A stretch of 18,051 nt of DNA. It comes from Thermoanaerobaculia bacterium. Its GTDB lineage: Bacteria; Acidobacteriota; Thermoanaerobaculia; UBA5066. The translations under genes and the position numbers were made by a program. The stretch covers positions 1 through 18,051 of the forward strand of contig JAGOBQ010000017.1 in assembly GCA_017999215.1 (NCBI GenBank), given 5' to 3'. Below the pieces are notes generated by a model. The model worked only from the letters and a program-made list of their open reading frames with translations. It did no database searches and had not been told where the DNA came from. Position 1 is the stretch's first letter; each line of letters opens with the position of its first letter. Positions 14,151 through 18,051 of this stretch are shown here, piece after piece.

Positions 14151-16775
14151 TCACAGGTCGAACTGCGTCACGAGGAGGTCGAGGTTCAGGTTGACGGTCC
14201 CTCCGGCCTCGTCCGTCGAGAGGACCGCGTAGCCCTCCACGTTCACGACGCGCCGAAGTGCGGAGACGAGGCCGGGAATCCGGAGCTCGGGCATCGCGAG
14301 CTCCTTCGCGAGCGCCGCCCGAGTCATCGTCCCGCCCCGCTCCTCGAGCGCCGAGAGCGCCTTTGCGGCGAGATCCGCCGTCAGCCCCTGGCGGCGGACG
14401 TCGGCGAGCCGCTCCTTGAAGACCTCGGCGGCGAGGAGCGTCGGCACGACGCTCCGCCTCTTCTCCGCATGGGGCCCGAAGAGCGCCCCCTGCTGGGCGG
14501 CGGGAGCCGCCGCCGGCACGGGCGGCTCGCCGCTGCGGGCCTCCCACCAGTCCGGCGTCGTCTCCGGGAGCGCGCTCCACCCCTCCGGCGGAGGCTCGTG
14601 GCGTGTGAGGACCGCGACCGGGACGAGCGCCTCCTGCGGCGACGCCCCGCCGTGGTAGCCGTTCTTCTTGCCGGCGTAGCGCACCGTCTCGCTCCACGCG
14701 AGGACGACCTTCTTCCCCGGCGCCACGACCCTCGGCCCCTCGGCAAGGACCTCGCCCTCACCCGCAGGCGTGAGCGGGGGGCGGTTCCGCTCGCCGGCCT
14801 CCGCGTGAGTCCGCAGTTGGGTCTCCCGCTCCACGACGTGCCCGTGGTCGGCCGTCACGACGACGACGCGCTTCGCCGATTCCGCCGCGTCGAGGAGGCC
14901 CTGGAGCAGGGGGACGTACTCGAGCGTCCACCGGGGGCGGATCTGGTCTCCCTTGTCGAGGTGATCGTCGACGGCGTTGAGGACGACCCCCACGACCCTG
15001 TTGTCGCGCAGCGCAATCGCGGCGGAGACCTCGTCCACGAGGCCGTACGTCCCGGCCCCGATCTCCCCCTTGTGGAAGAGAACCGGCGACCGTCCCGGGC
15101 GGGAGGCCGAAACGAGCGCCGCGTGGGTCCGGAAGCCTTCCTTCTCGTCCGCGCTCGTGCCGGCCCGCACGGTTCCCGTCAGGAGGCTCGCCCGCGAGAC
15201 GTCCGTCACCGTCGGGAGCGCCGCAACGGCCAGCCGGCGCCGGCCGACTCCTTCGGCCCCGAGCTCGAACCACCCGTGCCGCTCGCTCGCATCGGCGAGG
15301 AGCTGGAGGAAGACAGCCTGGCTCATCCCGTCGAGGACGAGGAGGAGCACCGGCTCCTTCTTCGCGAGGGGAGCGACGACGTCCGAGAGGACCCGCTCGA
15401 CAGGCAGGATCCCCGACGCCGGCAGCGCGTGGCCGCTCCACGCCACGAGAGAGCGCGCGAAGCGCTCGTTCCCGGCTTCCCGCCGCGCCGTGACGGCCGC
15501 GTGCAGCTCCCGGTAGGCGTTCGCGAGCTCCTTGACCGGCTCCGCCACCCCGAGTCGCTCCCGCGCCCAGTCCACCCAGCTCCCCTCTCCGGCGTACTCG
15601 ATCGCGAGGTCGGCGAAGGCCGTCGGCTCGGCCTGCCTTCCGGCAGCCGTCTCGAGCCACCGGACGAGCCGCACCGCCATCCGCGCCGCTTCGAGCCGCT
15701 CGGGGAACCGGCGGGCGAAGACGTGCTCGTCCGCCCTCTTCGCGGCCGCCTCGAGGCTCGACCCGCCGGCCTTTCCCTTGAGGACTTCCCTGAGGGCGTG
15801 GCCGAGCTTCTTCAGCCTCTGGTCGAAGCCCGAAGGGAGGAAGTCGCTCACGACGGCGCCCGACTCCCCCTTCACCTCCGCGAGGAGCGCGTCGGCCCTG
15901 TCGAGGACGGGCCGCGTGCCGAAGAACTTCTCCTGCCGGAAGAGATCCCTCACCACCGACTCGGCGTCCTCGCCGAGCCGCTGCGCGAGCGTCGTGCTCA
16001 TCTGCTGCCCGCCCACCAGGGGCTCGAGGCGAACGAAGGCCGCCTTCAGCTCACCCGACCGTCCGTTCTCGGGGTGCTTCAGCACCGCGCAGACGAGGCC
16101 GAGGGCCACCGGATCGACCTTCCCCGCCTCGACCGCGGCCAGGACGTACGCGGCCGCGGGCCCCGCGCTCTCGCCGAGCCGGGCGCGGACGGCGGCCTTC
16201 ATCTCGGGCGGCCCCTCGCGGAAGGCCTTCGTCTTCTCGGGCTGGCTTCCCCAGGCGAGCGTGTCCCTCAGGTCGGGCCTTCCCCCGGGAAGACCGAGGA
16301 CGACCTTCGCGAAGACGTCCCAGGCGGCGTCGAAGGTGAGGTACCCCGTGGCCACGGCCGGGTACCCCTCCTGCGGGGCCGCCGCGAGGAGCGCCTCGGC
16401 GAGCCACCGTTCCCGCGTCAGCCGCGGCTCGAGCGAGGCCGCGCCGAAGAGGGAGCCGAGGACGATCCACGGATCGACCGTCAGGAGACGGCGCCGCGCC
16501 AGCCTCACGAGGACGTCCGAGCCGAGGTCGCGCTCCTCGCGGTCGGTGAGGAAGACGATCCGCTCGTCCTCCGGCGCCTCGGCGAGGACCTCGCGCAGCG
16601 CGAGCGCCGAGCCGCAGGGCTCGACCCGGAACGGCTGCCCCTTCACCTCGACCCGCGGCGGGCCGGGCCACGTCCCGTCGTAGCGGATCCCGATCCGCCT
16701 CGCCTGAGGGTTCTTCGCATGGATCCGCTCGAGGAAGCGGACGAGCTGCACCGGCGTGGGTGTCGTGGTCGGCAC
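14151..16775 (-). CDS. pglZ: BREX type 2 phosphatase-fold protein PglZ
   Basis: PglZ is the signature protein of BREX systems and has an alkaline-phosphatase-like core. In this 874-aa protein the core is at about 470-730: VLLLVLDGMSQA (476-487; metal-site Asp482), ALPTVTDVSRASLLTG (519-534; putative nucleophile region), VLNAVDDHLDKGD (598-610), VVVTADHGHVVERE (638-651; Asp643, His644, His646) and KNGYHGGASPQEALVPV (704-720; His708). The first about 450 residues are helical and fit the long N-terminal part of type 2 PglZ proteins. After an Ala/Pro-rich linker (about 750-762) the C-terminus (about 775-850) looks winged-helix-like. The start is GTG, 4 nt after the pglY stop, with AAGGG about 8 nt upstream. 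The PglZ substrate in BREX is still unknown. All expected metal-binding motifs are intact. Confidence 0.93.
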   Translation of the reverse strand: MPTTTPTPVQLVRFLERIHAKNPQARRIGIRYDGTWPGPPRVEVKGQPFRVEPCGSALALREVLAEAPEDERIVFLTDREERDLGSDVLVRLARRRLLTVDPWIVLGSLFGAASLEPRLTRERWLAEALLAAAPQEGYPAVATGYLTFDAAWDVFAKVVLGLPGGRPDLRDTLAWGSQPEKTKAFREGPPEMKAAVRARLGESAGPAAAYVLAAVEAGKVDPVALGLVCAVLKHPENGRSGELKAAFVRLEPLVGGQQMSTTLAQRLGEDAESVVRDLFRQEKFFGTRPVLDRADALLAEVKGESGAVVSDFLPSGFDQRLKKLGHALREVLKGKAGGSSLEAAAKRADEHVFARRFPERLEAARMAVRLVRWLETAAGRQAEPTAFADLAIEYAGEGSWVDWARERLGVAEPVKELANAYRELHAAVTARREAGNERFARSLVAWSGHALPASGILPVERVLSDVVAPLAKKEPVLLLVLDGMSQAVFLQLLADASERHGWFELGAEGVGRRRLAVAALPTVTDVSRASLLTGTVRAGTSADEKEGFRTHAALVSASRPGRSPVLFHKGEIGAGTYGLVDEVSAAIALRDNRVVGVVLNAVDDHLDKGDQIRPRWTLEYVPLLQGLLDAAESAKRVVVVTADHGHVVERETQLRTHAEAGERNRPPLTPAGEGEVLAEGPRVVAPGKKVVLAWSETVRYAGKKNGYHGGASPQEALVPVAVLTRHEPPPEGWSALPETTPDWWEARSGEPPVPAAAPAAQQGALFGPHAEKRRSVVPTLLAAEVFKERLADVRRQGLTADLAAKALSALEERGGTMTRAALAKELAMPELRIPGLVSALRRVVNVEGYAVLSTDEAGGTVNLNLDLLVTQFDL

Positions 16776-16779
16776 TCCG

Positions 16780-18051
16780 TCAGCCCTTTCCCGTGATCTG
16801 CCACGTGATCTTCAGCTTCCCGCCCTTCGTCTCGTCGAGCCGCTTCTGAATGTCGTCGGCCACCTTCCGGAACTCGCGCCCCGTCAGGTCGCCTCGGCTC
16901 CCCGCGTGGACGACCTTCTCGTTCGGATCCGGCGGGGGCGTCGGCGGCGGCACGGGAGGCGTCGGAGGAACCGGGGGCTCCGGCGGGGCCGGCGGCGGCA
17001 CGGGAGGTGTCGGCTTCGTCACCACCGGCGGCGCCAGGAGCTTCACCGCCTCGTCCTCGGCCTGGCTCAGGATCGGGCCGATCGCCTGGGCGAGCTCGTC
17101 CTTCTGGAGGGCCTCCGCCACGCGGCCGATCAGGCTCCGCCCCGCCTCTCCGCGAGGATCCGGGAGGCTCCGGCAGGCCTCGAGGAGCTGCCACTTCGTC
17201 GACTGGAGGCCGGCGACGACCTGCGCGCCCGTCCGGATCGACTTCGACAGGCTCTCGCCCGAGCCGGGAACGGAGGCGAGCGCGAGCGCCTGCGCGACGC
17301 CGTCTTCCCTGGCGTTCGCGATGGCCTTGAGAAGCGCTGCGCCGGCGCGCGCCGTTTCGAGCCGCGCCCCGGCGACCGGAAGCCCGAGGGCGGAGAGCCT
17401 TCCCTCCAGCTCCTTCGCGAGCTCCGCCGCGGCCGAGAGACTCGCGTTCGCCGCCGCGCGGACCCCCTCGACGAGGGTCGCGACGTTCGAGGCGCTCCGG
17501 AACTTCGGGACGGTCACGCCGAGGATCAGGGAGGCGCGCTCGACCGCGGTCGTCCAGATGTTCTCCGGAGGCAGCGGCTGCTCCTTCAGGACGAGCTCGT
17601 CGCGGAGGTTCCCGATCCCGGCCTGGAACGGCCCCCCGTGAAGGAGGAAGCTGCGCTGCGTCTGCTCGGCGAAGACGCAGAGGATCAGGTCCTGCACGTC
17701 CTTCGGGAGCCCCTTCGGCCTCGGCTCGTCGAGAGCTGCCCGGAGCGTCTTCACCGTCGGCTCGACCCCCGGCCGCGAGAGCACCTGGGAGAGTTTCACG
17801 GCCCAGTCGCGCTCGAGGATGAAGTGGGCCTCGTACATCTTCCCGAGCCCCACGCCCATCGCGATGTTCCGCATCGGCTCGCGGACGGGCTGGGGAACGT
17901 CGATCCTCCCGTCCTTCTCCCCGGCCGCCCGGCGCAGCTCCTCGAGAACCTGCTTCACCTTCGCCGGGCGGAACTCCCTCTCGAACCTCGGATGGTCCGG
18001 GTAGAGGTAGGTCATCGCCTGGTCGAGCAGGTTCGTGAAAGCGTCCTTCCA
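16780..18051 (-). CDS. pglY: BREX type 2 ATPase PglY, C-terminal part
   Basis: The frame is open to the right edge. The 423 visible residues are the C-terminal third or so of a large protein; the ATPase domain lies outside the window. The first visible residues read WKDAFTNLLDQAMTYLYPDH, followed by PRFEREF, as in PglY/BrxC (DUF6079-type) proteins. A helical region follows, then KDVQDLILCVFAEQTQRSFL and an alpha-helical bundle (about 185-330). A Pro-rich linker (about 347-376) leads to a small terminal domain, GDLTGREFRKVADDIQKRLD and GKLKITWQITGKG. Identification rests on position directly upstream of pglZ, brxD and brxHI, and on the general resemblance to PglY. Since the gene before pglZ is this ATPase and not the methylase pglX, the locus fits type 2 and not type 6. 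It ends 4 nt before pglZ. Confidence 0.82.
   Translation of the reverse strand, partial: WKDAFTNLLDQAMTYLYPDHPRFEREFRPAKVKQVLEELRRAAGEKDGRIDVPQPVREPMRNIAMGVGLGKMYEAHFILERDWAVKLSQVLSRPGVEPTVKTLRAALDEPRPKGLPKDVQDLILCVFAEQTQRSFLLHGGPFQAGIGNLRDELVLKEQPLPPENIWTTAVERASLILGVTVPKFRSASNVATLVEGVRAAANASLSAAAELAKELEGRLSALGLPVAGARLETARAGAALLKAIANAREDGVAQALALASVPGSGESLSKSIRTGAQVVAGLQSTKWQLLEACRSLPDPRGEAGRSLIGRVAEALQKDELAQAIGPILSQAEDEAVKLLAPPVVTKPTPPVPPPAPPEPPVPPTPPVPPPTPPPDPNEKVVHAGSRGDLTGREFRKVADDIQKRLDETKGGKLKITWQITGKG
16942..17013. repeat. Direct 24-bp repeat within the Pro-rich linker of pglY
   Basis: Two copies, at 16942-16965 and 16990-17013 (48-bp period), differ at one base. On the plus strand both begin CGGCGGCGGCACGGGAGG. 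They encode part of the PPxPPxPP-type linker of PglY. Confidence 0.65.

Larger units (their letters stand above)
8297..18051 (-). other. BREX type 2 defence operon (3' part) with three extra genes
   Basis: Seven co-directional cistrons run from the right edge: pglY, pglZ, brxD, brxHI, ArdC-like, 35-aa ORF and SEC-C protein. The gaps are 4, 7, 3 and 29 nt, then a 4-nt and a 1-nt overlap, so they are probably one operon, with its promoter outside the window. Known type 2 systems consist of pglW, pglX, pglY, pglZ, brxD and brxHI; pglW and pglX are expected to the right. No internal terminator with a T-tract is visible. Confidence 0.8.

Noticed and set aside
13941..16796. Long plus-strand open frame (about 950 codons) opposite pglZ and brxD
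   Set aside because: It is antisense to two genes with clear catalytic motifs and encodes an Arg/Glu/Gly/Pro-rich product without domains, the usual shadow in GC-rich DNA.
1..18051. CRISPR arrays, tRNA, rRNA, complete insertion sequences
   Set aside because: I saw no regular repeat-spacer pattern, cloverleaf, rRNA segment, or transposase gene with terminal inverted repeats. Short repeats are coding low-complexity tails only.

Overview
The window comes from a very GC-rich bacterial chromosome; the 60-base block at 1021-1080 is 54/60 G or C. A cell-wall amidase with a Sec-type signal peptide, a glutamate racemase and a PilT-type twitching ATPase point to a Gram-negative-type, pilus-bearing organism. 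Acidobacteriota or Myxococcota would fit, but no rRNA or tRNA is present, so the lineage is a guess.

Layout. (1) Positions 1-3409, minus strand: a compact housekeeping operon read amidase, GerMN-domain protein, murI, rph. rph runs off the left edge. The gaps are 10 nt, a 4-nt overlap and 10 nt. (2) Positions 3410-3516: a divergent intergenic region. (3) Positions 3517-5801, plus strand: a 154-aa protein with two similar halves, then a 601-aa PilT-family ATPase with an unusual N-terminal extension. (4) Positions 5802-6181: a gene-poor junction holding a strong hairpin, a helix-turn-helix coding remnant without a start, and an isolated TATAAT. (5) Positions 6182-8123: two divergent genes of widespread but uncharacterised families, a 211-aa protein with an NAxRSTGPKT...RHGLLS N-terminus (minus) and a 389-aa HTH protein (plus). 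(6) Positions 8297-18051, minus strand: a tightly packed run that is the 3' part of a BREX type 2 (Pgl-like) phage-defence locus: pglY (3' part only), pglZ, brxD, brxHI. The same run continues into an ArdC/ImmA-IrrE-like metallopeptidase, a 35-aa microprotein and a SEC-C protein with a PD-(D/E)XK-like core. The pglW and pglX genes expected for type 2 would lie beyond the right edge.

How the genes work together. The left block serves peptidoglycan precursor supply (MurI), wall remodelling (amidase, GerMN) and RNA 3' processing (RNase PH). The 154-aa protein and PilT form a two-gene unit, probably for pilus retraction or surface motility. The right block is a defence island. PglY, PglZ, BrxD and BrxHI are the known core. 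The three genes after brxHI are not in the canonical type 2 gene set and are packed like co-translated partners: the 35-aa ORF overlaps its upstream neighbour by 4 nt (ATGA) and its downstream neighbour by 1 nt (TGATG), and it has an AGGAGG Shine-Dalgarno. This BREX-linked metallopeptidase, microprotein and SEC-C/nuclease-like module is the most likely undescribed element. Base composition falls at the junction (28/60 G or C at 6121-6180) and inside the SEC-C gene (29/60 at 8941-9000), which suggests the accessory genes have a different origin from the flanking core.
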